From: Flavobacterium anhuiense
Lineage (GTDB): Bacteria > Bacteroidota > Bacteroidia > Flavobacteriales > Flavobacteriaceae
NCBI RefSeq assembly: GCF_004151235.1
Contig: NZ_JUIV01000009.1
Location: 1 to 64,000, forward strand
DNA: 64,000 nt
Reading direction: 5' to 3'
Shown here piece by piece: positions 42,261 to 51,688 of the stretch. The notes below the pieces were generated by a model that was not told the origin of the DNA, searched no databases, and was given only the letters and a program-made list of their open reading frames with translations. Position numbers and translations under genes: made by a program. Numbering within the stretch: the first letter of the stretch is position 1; each line of letters starts with the position of its first letter.

Positions 42261-43685
42261 ATGCTAAAAAAACTATCATATACAATACTGTTTGCATTGA
42301 CACTGAGCTCTTGCAGTGATACTCTTGACGATATAAATAAAAACCCAAATGCAACTGAAACGCCACTTGCGCCATACCTTTTGACTGGTACTTTAAAACA
42401 AGGTGCAGATTTGTATTGGGGAGATGCAAATAACTTTAACTCAACGTTGCTTTTTGTGCAGCATTGGGCTAAAATTCAATATACAGAACCAGACCGTTAC
42501 GATGTTTCGAACACTTCTTTCACTTCATTGTGGAATACTGGCTATGCTACTCTAATTACAGATTTGAACACGATTATTAAATTCCCAGATGCGCAGGCGA
42601 ATTCTAATTATAAAGGAATTGCCTTATCACTACGTTCGTGGACATTTTTATTGCTGACAGATGCTTACGGAAGCATTCCGTACAAAGAAGCAGGTCAAAA
42701 AGTAACGCCTGCGTATAATACTCAGAAAGAAGTTTATACAGGATTGCTTGAAGATTTAAAACAAGCGCAATCTTTATTAAATGCTGCAAACGGTTCTGTT
42801 ACTGGAGATTTGGTTTATAAAGGCGATATAGCAAAATGGAAAAAATTTGTGAATTCGCTTCGTCTGAGAATTGCTTTAAGAATTTCAGACAGAGAACCTG
42901 TTTTGGCGAAACAAGCTGCAATTGACGCGACAAGCGATGCTGCAGGACTAATCAGCAGCGAAAGTGAAACATTTAAGTTCACTTACACTAGTTCTCCACA
43001 GCAAAATCCTGCTTCGGCTTGGTTTGAAACTCGTGATGATTTCCGTATTTCAAAAACTATGGTTGATCAATTGTATGCATTATCAGATCCGCGTTTGCCA
43101 GTATTTGCACAATTGCCATCAGATGCAAGCGTAGGAAAATATGTTGGAGGAGCAAACGGATTATCAAATAGTGATGCCAACAGCCAAGGTTTTGCTAAAA
43201 CATCAAAACCTGGAACATATTTCCTTACATCAGCTTCGCCTGCTGTAATTGCTTCTTATTCTGAAACGTTATTTAATTTGGCAGAAGCTGCGGCAAGAGG
43301 TTATATTTCTGGCGATGCAGAGCAGTACTATAAAAATGCTATTACAGCATCGTTCATTCAGTTTGGTGTTACGAACCCAACAACTATCTCAACTTACTTG
43401 AATCAGGCAAGTGTGAAATATGATGCTTCAAATTATGCTAAATCAATCGGTACGCAAAAATGGATTGCTTTCTTCGGACAAGGTTTAGATGCATTTACAG
43501 AATGGAGAAGATTGGATTATCCTGTCTTAACAGCTGGGCCAGCTACTGTTTTGGACGGAAAAATTCCTTCACGTCTTTTCTATCCAGGTACAGAACAATC
43601 TCTTAATGGAGCAAGTTATCAAGCTGCTGTTGCAAATCAAGGAAAAGATTTATTGACAACTAAATTATGGTTTGATGTGAAATAA
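42261..43685 (+). CDS. SusD/RagB family surface lipoprotein (SusD-like_2 type)
   Basis: 474-residue lipoprotein (TLSSC lipobox, Cys18) which caps the SusC-like channel. TPR-like helical pairs are seen (NFNSTLLFVQHWAKIQY, YKGIALSLRSWTFLLLTDAYGSIPY) as in the SusD-like_2 (PF12771) group. C-terminal part has SETLFNLAEAAARGY and KWIAFFGQGLDAFTEWRRLDYPVL. Starts 12 bases after the susC stop; a terminator follows. Cargo unknown. Confidence 0.93.
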   Translation: MLKKLSYTILFALTLSSCSDTLDDINKNPNATETPLAPYLLTGTLKQGADLYWGDANNFNSTLLFVQHWAKIQYTEPDRYDVSNTSFTSLWNTGYATLITDLNTIIKFPDAQANSNYKGIALSLRSWTFLLLTDAYGSIPYKEAGQKVTPAYNTQKEVYTGLLEDLKQAQSLLNAANGSVTGDLVYKGDIAKWKKFVNSLRLRIALRISDREPVLAKQAAIDATSDAAGLISSESETFKFTYTSSPQQNPASAWFETRDDFRISKTMVDQLYALSDPRLPVFAQLPSDASVGKYVGGANGLSNSDANSQGFAKTSKPGTYFLTSASPAVIASYSETLFNLAEAAARGYISGDAEQYYKNAITASFIQFGVTNPTTISTYLNQASVKYDASNYAKSIGTQKWIAFFGQGLDAFTEWRRLDYPVLTAGPATVLDGKIPSRLFYPGTEQSLNGASYQAAVANQGKDLLTTKLWFDVK

Positions 43686-43711
43686 ATCTGAATTTTAATA
43701 AATTTCATCAA

Positions 43712-43747
43712 AAAAGCCCCGTATCAAACTTTGATGCGGGGTTTTTG
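43712..43747 (+). terminator. Terminator of the SusC/SusD operon
   Basis: CCCCGTATCAAA (43717-43728) pairs with TTTGATGCGGGG (43730-43741) with one G-T pair, followed by TTTTT. Inner pairs open to give a usable loop. Confidence 0.9.
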
Positions 43748-43835
43748 TATTGTTTTCAATTATGATAAAGTTGTTCGTTATTTTACAATTTTTGCCCTAA
43801 CAGAATAATTTCCTTTGTAAAAAAATATATAAACC

Positions 43836-44288
43836 ATGAAAACAAAAATCATTTTAAGCACATTCCTGATGCTTACTTTTTGGTGTAACGCCCAAACCAC
43901 AGATCCAGCTTTAAAAGAGGTAAAAAAAATTATTGAAGCCAGTAACAAAACGTTCTCCGACTTTACCAACAAGAACGATGGTTCTATTATTGCAAGATAT
44001 ACGGACGATGCTTGTCTATTTCCGCCAAATGGAGAGCCAAAATGCGGAGCAAAACAAATTGATTCTTTTTTTAGAGGCGGACCTCAAGTGCATGTTATAT
44101 TCACAATTCAGCATCTTTACGGAGACGCAAAAACAGCCGTTACTGAAGAAAGTTTTTATGAAATGACTGATATGAATGGCAAAAAACTAGATGACGGAAA
44201 AGTAATCGTGATCTGGAAGAAAACCAAAGACGGCTGGAAAATGCATCGTGATATGTTTAGCAGCAATCATCCTGCAAAACAAGGCTAA
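43836..44288 (+). CDS. Secreted DUF4440 / SnoaL-like protein
   Basis: 150 residues with a signal peptide (cut near CNAQ, residue 20). NTF2-like fold of the DUF4440/SgcJ type: EVKKIIEASNKTFSDFTNKNDGSIIARYTDDACLFPPNGEP, then GAKQIDSFFRGG, and strands ending in VIWKKTKDGWKMHRDMFSSN. Such proteins often bind small molecules; function unknown. The stop overlaps the end of the convergent AraC gene by 4 bases. Confidence 0.82.
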   Translation: MKTKIILSTFLMLTFWCNAQTTDPALKEVKKIIEASNKTFSDFTNKNDGSIIARYTDDACLFPPNGEPKCGAKQIDSFFRGGPQVHVIFTIQHLYGDAKTAVTEESFYEMTDMNGKKLDDGKVIVIWKKTKDGWKMHRDMFSSNHPAKQG

Positions 44289-45103
44289 AAACCAATGTTG
44301 ACAGCCTGCTGTAAATCGGTATCGTTTTTAAGTAGCGAATTTCTGGATGCAGATGGCGTAATGCCAGTAAACTTCTTAAATTCTTTAATAAAATGAGCTT
44401 GGTCATAATAGCCATTATCGTAAGCTATAGTAGTCAATGATTCTGTCGTGTTGAGTACTAAATCCAGACTTTTATTAAATCGGACAACAGAAGTAAAAGC
44501 CGCAGGACTTATGCCAATATTAGACAGATACAGTTTTTGGATATACCTTTCTGACAAACCTGAATTTCGGGCAAGGAAAGGTAAGTCCAATTGCTGATGA
44601 TGTCGAAAAAGCTCCTGACTCAGATTCTGAACTATTGAAACCTTTTTCAGCCGAGTTTCATTTTTCTTTAATTTTTGCAGAAAATACGTTTCTAAAACGC
44701 TTATTTTAGACAATAAATCGTCCTTTTCCATAATCTGGTCATACAAATCCCTGTTTTCTCCCAAAGCAACATCATACATATCCGTAGCATAATTGGTAAA
44801 TTCTGATAAAGGATCAGAGAAAAATAGTGTGCTCGCATGCGGATAAATTCTTGCAATGAGTACAGATGTTCCTTTTGCTACAGAAAGACGCGTTGGAAGC
44901 GTAAGATGCCCCAGTAATTCTATTGCAGGAGTATCTTTTTGTTTACCATTGATAATGGTAGCGGCAAATCCTCCAGAAATATTTACAATCAAATCGACAT
45001 ATCCGCTTGGATAAAATACTTCGTTGTCGAGATCTTTTTCGATGGTAACAACAGTATAATTTTTTATAAACGGCGCTAAACTGGCGGACGGTAAAATCTG
45101 CAT
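44285..45103 (-). CDS. AraC family transcriptional regulator
   Basis: 272 residues. N-terminal domain of DUF6597/AraC-associated type (FIKNYTVVTIEKDLDNEVFYPSGYVDLIVNISG), with a C-terminal AraC DNA-binding domain: first helix-turn-helix QLDLPFLARNSGLSERYIQKLYLSNIGISPAAF and second SLTTIAYDNGYYDQAHFIKEFKKFTGITPSAS. The ligand is unknown. Convergent with the DUF4440 gene. Upstream is the repeat-filled gap 45104-45451. It may control nearby hydrolase genes (untested). Confidence 0.9.
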   Translation of the reverse strand: MQILPSASLAPFIKNYTVVTIEKDLDNEVFYPSGYVDLIVNISGGFAATIINGKQKDTPAIELLGHLTLPTRLSVAKGTSVLIARIYPHASTLFFSDPLSEFTNYATDMYDVALGENRDLYDQIMEKDDLLSKISVLETYFLQKLKKNETRLKKVSIVQNLSQELFRHHQQLDLPFLARNSGLSERYIQKLYLSNIGISPAAFTSVVRFNKSLDLVLNTTESLTTIAYDNGYYDQAHFIKEFKKFTGITPSASRNSLLKNDTDLQQAVNIGF

Positions 45104-45217
45104 ATTGTTTTTTGTTGTAATTTGAAAGTAAATTAACTGATTTATAGCAAGTTCTAAATTAGCAATAAATGCAATATAAACGAATTAAAATTTTGCAGAT
45201 GTTCTTGATTCAAAAGC

Positions 45218-45392
45218 ATATTCCGTAGGAATATCTGATCGGTAGAAAAAAAATGGTGTTATCACGAATAGTGTCCTGTAGGGACATCTGTTTTGTTGCA
45301 AATGATATGTATACCGATTAATCAAACGTTCCTACGGAACGTAAATTCACAATCCGAATTCAATTCTACCGATCAAACATTCCTACGGAATG
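45218..45392. repeat. Four copies of a TTCC-TAYGG-GGAA palindrome
   Basis: Cores: 45218-45233 (ATTCCGTAGGAAT), 45272-45286 (TGTCCTGTAGGGACA), 45326-45342 (ACGTTCCTACGGAACGT), 45378-45392 (CATTCCTACGGAATG). The first and last are followed and preceded by GATCGGTAGAA and TTCTACCGATC, so the set is bracketed by one element in inverted orientation. No gene is seen in this 348-base gap. Confidence 0.85.
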
Positions 45393-45451
45393 AAAAAAAA
45401 CTGTATCAAAGTATAATACAGAGATTTACATTTATTATGAAAACTGTTTTT

Positions 45452-46222
45452 TTATAGTTTTTCGTACCAATTTAAAATATAATCGGCTACACTTTCCCAG
45501 CCTGGTTCTCCACAGATAAAATGGCTTTTTCCATCAAATATTTTAAGATCAACTCGTCCTGCATTTTCTTTATATCTACCGGCAATTGTTTCTGTTAAGT
45601 TAGACGGAAAAATATGATCGCTGCCACCGCCAATAAAGAGAATAGGTTCATGAGGTTTTTTGAAATTGATATTGGAAAACGAATTCAAAACCAATTCTCG
45701 GCTTACTTTATAACTTTCTGGCACTGCAAATTTCTCAAAAGCAATGCTTCTTTGAGATTCTGGTATAGTATTAAAAAAAGCATAATCGTACCATTTTCGG
45801 CTTCCCATAAAATACTTTGCAGAAGAGAAAAAGCCAAAGGCAGGAATTACTGTTTTTAAAGTTTGAAATGGCGGAAAAACATTTTTTGGAGGCGCTCCGT
45901 CAATGCTTACGCCAGCGGCTGCTTTGCCAAGTTCTACCAATTTCAATACTGCCATACCAGCCATAGAATGTCCAATAACCAAAGGCTTTTCGGGTAAAGT
46001 ATCTATTAATTTGCTGATGTTATTTACAATATCTATAAATCCGGTTTTTATGAGATCTGGGTGAACTTTAGTTCTCAATTCGGCAGGATTTCCATCATGG
46101 CCAGGATTTGCTGGAGTGTAAACCGTATATCCTTTTTCTTCATAATACTTTTTCCATTCCTCCCAAGTTTTGTCATTGACAAAATTTCCGTGTATTAATA
46201 CAATTGTTTTTGATTTTGACAT
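45452..46222 (-). CDS. Alpha/beta hydrolase
   Basis: 256-residue cytoplasmic hydrolase: LIHGNFVNDKTWEEWKKYYEEKG near the start, nucleophile elbow GHSMAGMAVL (Ser near residue 90), acid near GGGSDHIFP and catalytic His in DGKSHFICGEPGWE. It closely resembles the gene at 51689 in layout and motif wording, so they are paralogs. It follows the isochorismatase-like gene after 7 bases, forming one operon with the promoter near 46944. Substrate unknown. Confidence 0.85.
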   Translation of the reverse strand: MSKSKTIVLIHGNFVNDKTWEEWKKYYEEKGYTVYTPANPGHDGNPAELRTKVHPDLIKTGFIDIVNNISKLIDTLPEKPLVIGHSMAGMAVLKLVELGKAAAGVSIDGAPPKNVFPPFQTLKTVIPAFGFFSSAKYFMGSRKWYDYAFFNTIPESQRSIAFEKFAVPESYKVSRELVLNSFSNINFKKPHEPILFIGGGSDHIFPSNLTETIAGRYKENAGRVDLKIFDGKSHFICGEPGWESVADYILNWYEKL

Positions 46223-46229
46223 GATTTTT

Positions 46230-46769
46230 TTATTTGATTAATGTTAGAATTTCTTTGAAGGTTTCTCGTCTAGAGTCTTTTACCAATTCATAAAGACACA
46301 TTTCAATATTGGTTAGTGCTGCTCCTTTTTGCTGCAGTTTTTGTAAAGCGATTAAAATGCTTTCTTTTGATCGGGAAGAAATGCAATCGGTCACAATTTC
46401 GACTTCAAAACCATTAGATAATAATCCCATAGCGGTTTGATAAACACAAATATGAGCTTCTATGCCACAAACCAGCCATTGTTTTCTTCCCGAATCGAAA
46501 ACTGCCTGCTTAAATATTTCATTATCAAGAGCATTGAAGGAATATTTTTCAATGGGTTTCTGATGAATTAATAGCTTTTCCAATTCGGGAATTGTAGAGC
46601 CAAGTCCTTTTGGATTTTGTTCTGCCCAAATTATCGGAATTGAAAGTATTTGACAGCCACGAATTAGTTTTTCCAGATTTACAGCAAGTTTTTCGCTGTT
46701 ATGTACAATTCGGGCAAGTTTTCCTTGCACATCAATTACAATCAATCCAGTTTTTTCTTGTTCAAGCAT
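46230..46769 (-). CDS. Isochorismatase-fold cysteine hydrolase
   Basis: 179-residue cysteine hydrolase with Asp in LIVIDVQGKLA, Lys in IEKYSFNALDN and Cys in CGIEAHICVYQTA. These match the hydrolase subgroup near YcaC/YwoC. Third such protein in the window. First gene of a two-gene operon with the alpha/beta hydrolase. Promoter-like sequence with TAGCGATATAT and TAGCGAAAT motifs lies 160-200 bases upstream. Confidence 0.87.
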   Translation of the reverse strand: MLEQEKTGLIVIDVQGKLARIVHNSEKLAVNLEKLIRGCQILSIPIIWAEQNPKGLGSTIPELEKLLIHQKPIEKYSFNALDNEIFKQAVFDSGRKQWLVCGIEAHICVYQTAMGLLSNGFEVEIVTDCISSRSKESILIALQKLQQKGAALTNIEMCLYELVKDSRRETFKEILTLIK

Positions 46770-46930
46770 CGCAGCTAGAATTCAGAAATAGAATGATTAA
46801 TGGCAATATTGATTTTTTCATAGTAAATAGTTTTTAAGGGTTAACTTTCCTAGAAAACCAATTTATATGCCATGCCAATTTAATCCTTAATAATTAGGTT
46901 TTTTGTGCTTTTTGCTTGATTTTAAGTGCT

Positions 46931-46970
46931 ATATATCGCTAAACAAATTTAGATTAGTGAGATTTCGCTA
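46931..46970 (-). promoter_or_regulatory. Promoter-like region flanked by TAGCGA-type motifs
   Basis: On the minus strand: TAGCGAAAT (46962-46970), then the -7 element TAAATTTG (46944-46951), then TTAGCGATATAT (46931-46942) across the expected start of transcription. A closely similar stretch (TTGTTTTTAACGATATATAA) lies upstream of the paralogous hydrolase at 51689. The placement suits a repressor. The leader would be about 165 nt. Confidence 0.45.
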
Positions 46971-46994
46971 GACAAAAATGAGATTCTTTTTTTA

Positions 46995-49430
46995 CTATTC
47001 TCTTTTTTCATGGATTGGAAATTCCTTTGAAAATTCAATTTTAAGAATCGTTCCGTTGTTGTTTTCCATAGAAAAAGCAGCATCCAAATCGTCGCTTAAA
47101 CCTTTTATCAAGCTTAATCCAAATGAATTGATTTTCTTATTGCTGATATTAGCATCAAAACCAACTCCGTTATCTGCAATGGTAAGCAGATATTTGTTTT
47201 CGGATGTAGCCTGTAAAGTGATATAAATCATTCCAGTACCATTGTCTGGAAAAGCATATTTTATGGAATTTGTAATCGATTCGTTTAAAATAAGTCCAAG
47301 CGGCACAGCTTGTGCAACGTCCAATTCTAATGGATCAATTTTTAACTCAAAACGGATTCTTTGACCAAGCGAAAAAGATTCTCTTAAATACTCGACCAAT
47401 TCTTTGATATAATTCGGCATATTGATAGTCGAAATATTCTCTGAGTTGTATAATTTCTGATGAATTAATGACATGGAATGAATACGGTGCTGACTGTTTT
47501 TAATAGCTGACAACGCCATATCATTTTCGAGATAAGCCGATTGTGAGTTTAGAAGACTTATTACAGTTTGAAGATTGTTTTTTACACGATGATGAATTTC
47601 TTTTAAAAGCCATTCTTTTTCATCGAGCAAATGCCTCAAATTGATGTTTTTCTGGTTGATTTCCTTTTCTTTTAATTCCAGTTCAGCATTATTTTTCTGT
47701 TTCAGACGATATCTGTTGTATAATAAGGCAATGATAAGAACCAATAAAACCAAACTCGATATAGAGACTGTATTTAATAATTTTGATTTTTTTAAGGCTG
47801 TTTCCTGTAAACTAGTTTCTTGATTTAAAGATTTGATTTTCTGTTCTTTATTTACTGTTTCGTATTGAAATCTAAGTTCTTCAATCTGCTTGTTTTTAGC
47901 ATAATCTAAAACAGAATCGCTCATTTTCTTATACGATTTATGATGCTCTAAAGCCGATTTAAAATTGCCATTCAACGAATCTAATTTATATAAGGACATT
48001 TGCAGCGCTTCAGAATTGTAGTTCTGGCTGTATTTTTTTGAAAGGACATCAATCTTATCGATATATAATTTTGTTTTCTGGAGGTTTTTTCGATTCGCAT
48101 AAAATAAAGCAATAGACGAATAGGTGTTGCAGACATCTCTATAGGTTTGTTGAGAATCTAAACCATCAGCAGCTTCTCCAGCTTTTATAAAATACTTTTC
48201 GGCTGTGCCATAATTTTTGATTCGCCAGTAACAATTGGCATAACCATAATTCATAAGCATATTATCAAATTTATTTGGAGGAGGATAATGGCTCGTAATA
48301 GAATTCATGTATTCTATGGCTTCTTTGTTTTTTCCTTTCATAGACAAAGATGCTGTCGCTGTCATAAAACTTTTGTACCAACTGCCGCTGCTAAAAATGT
48401 TTTGTCCGTATCTAATGCTTTTTTCAGAAACTTTTATGGCTTCGTCTGTATGGCCCATTTGCAAATACACCAATCCTAAGCGCATATAAAAAATATCGGC
48501 AAAAGTATAATCTTTTGTACGCTCCATCCTTTCTACACTCTTTAAAGCATAATAAAGAGCACTTTTAATATTGAATTGTATACCTTCTATATAAGCAATT
48601 GTAGTTTCAATGTATTGTTGCTGCCTGAAGCCAATTTTTCGCATATCGGCAGCATTTTGATATAAGATTTTCTTGGCATCGTTTATTTTTCCGTGCCAGA
48701 AATAGATGGTGCATATCCTTGCTTTTGTAATTATTCTTTTTTCTTCAAAGCCTAGAGTTTTGTATAAAGATTCGGCTTCTTTGAGGATTTTTTCTTTTTC
48801 GGGATCTAAATCGTATTGATTGGTTGCCTGATAGAATAAAGCATCTGCCAGGGCGGCTTTGTCGTTTTGTTTTCGGCACTCATTTACGACTTGCGAAAAG
48901 CATTTTTTACTTTCAGGATAATTGTTGATCTGGAAATAAAACTTTCCTAAAAGCATCAAACTCTGATGTTGCCATTTTTGAATTTTTAACTGATTGCTGA
49001 TTTTTACTGCCTCTGTTATATAAAAATTAGCATTTTTGATATCATCTGGTTTTGTAAAAGGTTTAAACAAATAAAAGATTCCCAATTGCAGCGCCAGTTT
49101 TACTTTGTTTACACTTTTTGATTTGAGAAAAAGCTTTTTAGCGGCATCAATATTGCCTTTTTCAATTAGATCATTTCCAATTAGATAGGAACCATCGTTG
49201 AAACCCTCATCATACGCTAAAGAAACTGGCAGTTTGTAGGCTTTGCAGGTCAAAACTACGGCGCTGTCGGCATCTATTGATCCTTGATTTGAATTATATA
49301 AATAAGAAGAACAGGTCTGTATCAGCAAACGCTTCTTTTTTAAATCATATCCTGCTGTTGCAGGATGATTTTGCGCTTCCAAATTAAATGTAATAAAGAA
49401 TAGCAAACAAAAAGAGTAGAGGAGCTTCAT
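46995..49430 (-). CDS. TPR-containing sensor histidine kinase (HisKA_2 type)
   Basis: 811 residues: signal peptide (to about residue 20), about 500 residues of TPR-like helical repeats in the periplasm, one transmembrane helix near 560 (LNTVSISSLVLLVLIIALLY), a coiled coil, and the kinase core. The core has LLKEIHHRVKNNLQTVISLL (His613/His614) and an ATPase domain with LILNESITNSIKYAF, ADNGVGFD and SFGLSLIKGL. HisKA_2 layout with TPR sensing is common in Bacteroidota. Divergent from the NtrC-type regulator 203 bases away, so probable partner. No -33 seen; a -7 TATATTTG is at 49468-49475. Confidence 0.9.
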   Translation of the reverse strand: MKLLYSFCLLFFITFNLEAQNHPATAGYDLKKKRLLIQTCSSYLYNSNQGSIDADSAVVLTCKAYKLPVSLAYDEGFNDGSYLIGNDLIEKGNIDAAKKLFLKSKSVNKVKLALQLGIFYLFKPFTKPDDIKNANFYITEAVKISNQLKIQKWQHQSLMLLGKFYFQINNYPESKKCFSQVVNECRKQNDKAALADALFYQATNQYDLDPEKEKILKEAESLYKTLGFEEKRIITKARICTIYFWHGKINDAKKILYQNAADMRKIGFRQQQYIETTIAYIEGIQFNIKSALYYALKSVERMERTKDYTFADIFYMRLGLVYLQMGHTDEAIKVSEKSIRYGQNIFSSGSWYKSFMTATASLSMKGKNKEAIEYMNSITSHYPPPNKFDNMLMNYGYANCYWRIKNYGTAEKYFIKAGEAADGLDSQQTYRDVCNTYSSIALFYANRKNLQKTKLYIDKIDVLSKKYSQNYNSEALQMSLYKLDSLNGNFKSALEHHKSYKKMSDSVLDYAKNKQIEELRFQYETVNKEQKIKSLNQETSLQETALKKSKLLNTVSISSLVLLVLIIALLYNRYRLKQKNNAELELKEKEINQKNINLRHLLDEKEWLLKEIHHRVKNNLQTVISLLNSQSAYLENDMALSAIKNSQHRIHSMSLIHQKLYNSENISTINMPNYIKELVEYLRESFSLGQRIRFELKIDPLELDVAQAVPLGLILNESITNSIKYAFPDNGTGMIYITLQATSENKYLLTIADNGVGFDANISNKKINSFGLSLIKGLSDDLDAAFSMENNNGTILKIEFSKEFPIHEKRE

Positions 49431-49583
49431 AGATCTAAGCGATTAAATTTAGTAAGTGTTTAATTAACAAATATAAAGAGAAACAATTCAGTTGTGATTG
49501 CAAAATAACGCGAAAATTATGGTAAAATGTGATTTTTATTTAACTAAATTTGGAGACGCTTAATTTTAATTGTGATAATTAAC

Positions 49584-49591
49584 TATTTTTG
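49584..49591 (+). promoter_or_regulatory. Putative -7 element (TATTTTTG) of the NtrC-type regulator
   Basis: TAnnTTTG match 43 bases before the ATG at 49634. The divergent kinase has TATATTTG on the other strand (49468-49475). Confidence 0.4.
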
Positions 49592-49633
49592 TATCAATGA
49601 ATTAAGTGTAATATAAGAAAAATTTAATCACTT

Positions 49634-51601
49634 ATGAAAAAGTCTGCCGATAACAGATATGAAGCTGCAGTTTCAGCATTAAAAAAAAGAGTTTTAATTG
49701 TTGAAGATCAGTTTATAGAAGCACACGATTTACAGCTAATTCTTGAAAAAGCCAATTATGAAGTGACAGGAATTGCAAGATCGGTTGAGCAGGCTTTGGA
49801 ACAGATTGAGATTGAAAAACCAGATTTGGTCTTTTTGGATATTATGCTCAAAGGCAATCGAGATGGGATTGAGCTGGCACACATTCTTAAAGAAAAATAT
49901 ATCGGGTTTATATTTATTTCTGCCAATTCTAGTAAAAGTATATTAGATCAGGCAAAAACCACTCAACCTTACGGATTTATTGTAAAACCGTTTCGAGATC
50001 AAGATGTTCTAACGACTTTAGAAATAGCCTTTTATCGCCAGCAGTATAGCTTAGAAAGTCAGTTGCGACAACAGTTTCAGCTTCAGGCAGCAATAACAGA
50101 AATTATAAATTCAAACGTAAAGAAAGAAGAGGCGTTATTGGCATTTGCAAAAGCGGTTCAGACTTTTATTCCGTTTGATTATTTAGAAACTGGTTTTATT
50201 TCCGACCATTATGATAATCTTGGAATTGTCCGCAGGAATCTAGATCAATACCAAATTATCAATTTGCAGAAACTTTCCCAGATAGTTGTACTGTCTGAAA
50301 AGGAAATAAATGAAACTTACAGAAAATCAAAAATAGACAAAGAGCCTATTATTTATACTGAAGAAGCCCTAATAAACAATCTTCAGGAAGCGCCAATTAA
50401 AGCATTATTGACACATAACTTTGGAATAAAATCGTATCTGGTCTTTCCGATTTCGGTTGCTTCAATCCAAAACTATCATTTTACGTTTTACAGCCGTAAT
50501 CTAAATGTGTATTCTCAGGAGCATTTACGAGTTTTAAGTTCACTAGAACCTGTTTTCTGTCAATTTATTGCTAAAATTTATTCGAAAGAAGATTTAAATC
50601 TGCCTTCTAAAAAAGCTGAAATCAAAAATAGTAAAGTTATTGCCGCAGAAGGCTTTGAAGGAATTATTGGAAATAGTTCGCAAATGAATGCTGTTTTTAA
50701 TTACATCCGAAAAGTGGCGCCTTCAGATACTTCTGTTTTGGTTTTAGGCGAAAGCGGTACAGGAAAAGAAAAAATTGCGCAAAGTATTCACGCTTTATCT
50801 CCAAGGAAAGACAAACCTCTAGTCATTATCAATTGTGGAGCGATTCCAGAAAATCTTGCCGAATCATTGCTTTTTGGCCATGAAAAAGGAGCTTTTACAG
50901 GCGCTTTGGACAGACGTATCGGCAAATTTGAATTGGCTGACGGCGGAACTATTTTTTTAGATGAAATAGGAGAGATGTCGCTTGAGCTGCAAGTAAAACT
51001 GTTGCGTGTTTTGCAGGAAAGAGAAATTGAGCGCATTGGTGGGACTTCGCCAATGAAAATAGATGTGAGGATTATTGCGGCAACCAATAAAAATCTTGAA
51101 GAAGAGGTTTCTGCGGGCAGATTTAGAATGGATTTGTATTATCGTTTGCATGTTTTTCCGATTATGGTTCCGCCATTAAAAAAGAGAAAAGAAGATATTC
51201 CAGATCTTGCCAACCATTTTATAACGATTTACAGTGAGAAAATGGGCAGAAAAGCGCCAGTTCTTTCCGATTTTGCCTCGCAGCAGATTATGAATTACAA
51301 TTGGCCAGGAAATATCAGAGAACTTGAACATGTTATGCAGCGCTCTATTTTGCTGACTGAAGGAAATACAATTAAAGAAATCGAACTTTCTATGTCACCA
51401 AAAATGCATCCTGAACAGCCATCCGAATCATTTTCGATAAAAACAATATTAGAAAACGAAAGAGATTACATTCTTTATATCCTTAAAAAATGCAACGGAA
51501 AAATTTCTGGAGCTGGAGGTGCAGCCGAAATTTTAGATATTCATCCGTCTACTTTAAATTCTAAGATTAAAAAGCTGGAAATAAAGAAAGGGATCATTTA
51601 G
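49634..51601 (+). CDS. NtrC-type sigma-54-dependent response regulator
   Basis: 655 residues: receiver domain (RVLIVEDQFIEAHDL, Asp69 in LVFLDIML, Lys in GFIVKPF), a GAF-like middle (about 150-330), AAA+ domain with Walker A GESGTGKE (372-379), GAFTGA loop (419-424), Walker B region GGTIFLDEIGEM and arginine fingers in RFRMDLYYRL, then a Fis-type helix-turn-helix (GGAAEILDIHPSTLNSKIKKL). It must act on sigma-54 promoters. Architecture REC-GAF-AAA-HTH is uncommon; the GAF may sense a ligand. No clear -24/-12 promoter was found in the window. Confidence 0.92.
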   Translation: MKKSADNRYEAAVSALKKRVLIVEDQFIEAHDLQLILEKANYEVTGIARSVEQALEQIEIEKPDLVFLDIMLKGNRDGIELAHILKEKYIGFIFISANSSKSILDQAKTTQPYGFIVKPFRDQDVLTTLEIAFYRQQYSLESQLRQQFQLQAAITEIINSNVKKEEALLAFAKAVQTFIPFDYLETGFISDHYDNLGIVRRNLDQYQIINLQKLSQIVVLSEKEINETYRKSKIDKEPIIYTEEALINNLQEAPIKALLTHNFGIKSYLVFPISVASIQNYHFTFYSRNLNVYSQEHLRVLSSLEPVFCQFIAKIYSKEDLNLPSKKAEIKNSKVIAAEGFEGIIGNSSQMNAVFNYIRKVAPSDTSVLVLGESGTGKEKIAQSIHALSPRKDKPLVIINCGAIPENLAESLLFGHEKGAFTGALDRRIGKFELADGGTIFLDEIGEMSLELQVKLLRVLQEREIERIGGTSPMKIDVRIIAATNKNLEEEVSAGRFRMDLYYRLHVFPIMVPPLKKRKEDIPDLANHFITIYSEKMGRKAPVLSDFASQQIMNYNWPGNIRELEHVMQRSILLTEGNTIKEIELSMSPKMHPEQPSESFSIKTILENERDYILYILKKCNGKISGAGGAAEILDIHPSTLNSKIKKLEIKKGII

Positions 51602-51645
51602 CGCAAATATTGATTCTGTTTTTTTAGTCACATTTTAAAATATAG

Positions 51646-51665
51646 CCCGTGGTTTCAAACACGGG
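51646..51665. repeat. CCCGTG/CACGGG palindrome
   Basis: CCCGTG (51646-51651) pairs with CACGGG (51660-51665) around TTTCAAA. A relative with GTGGTTTCAACCAC is near 59777-59790. Confidence 0.65.
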
Positions 51666-51688
51666 AACACAAAAAATACCGCAATTTG

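Noticed and set aside
39057..43685. Calling the SusC/SusD pair a polysaccharide utilisation locus
   Set aside because: No carbohydrate-active enzyme or sulfatase lies anywhere near it.
45218..45392. CRISPR array
   Set aside because: The four units are palindromic variants with unequal spacers and no cas genes.
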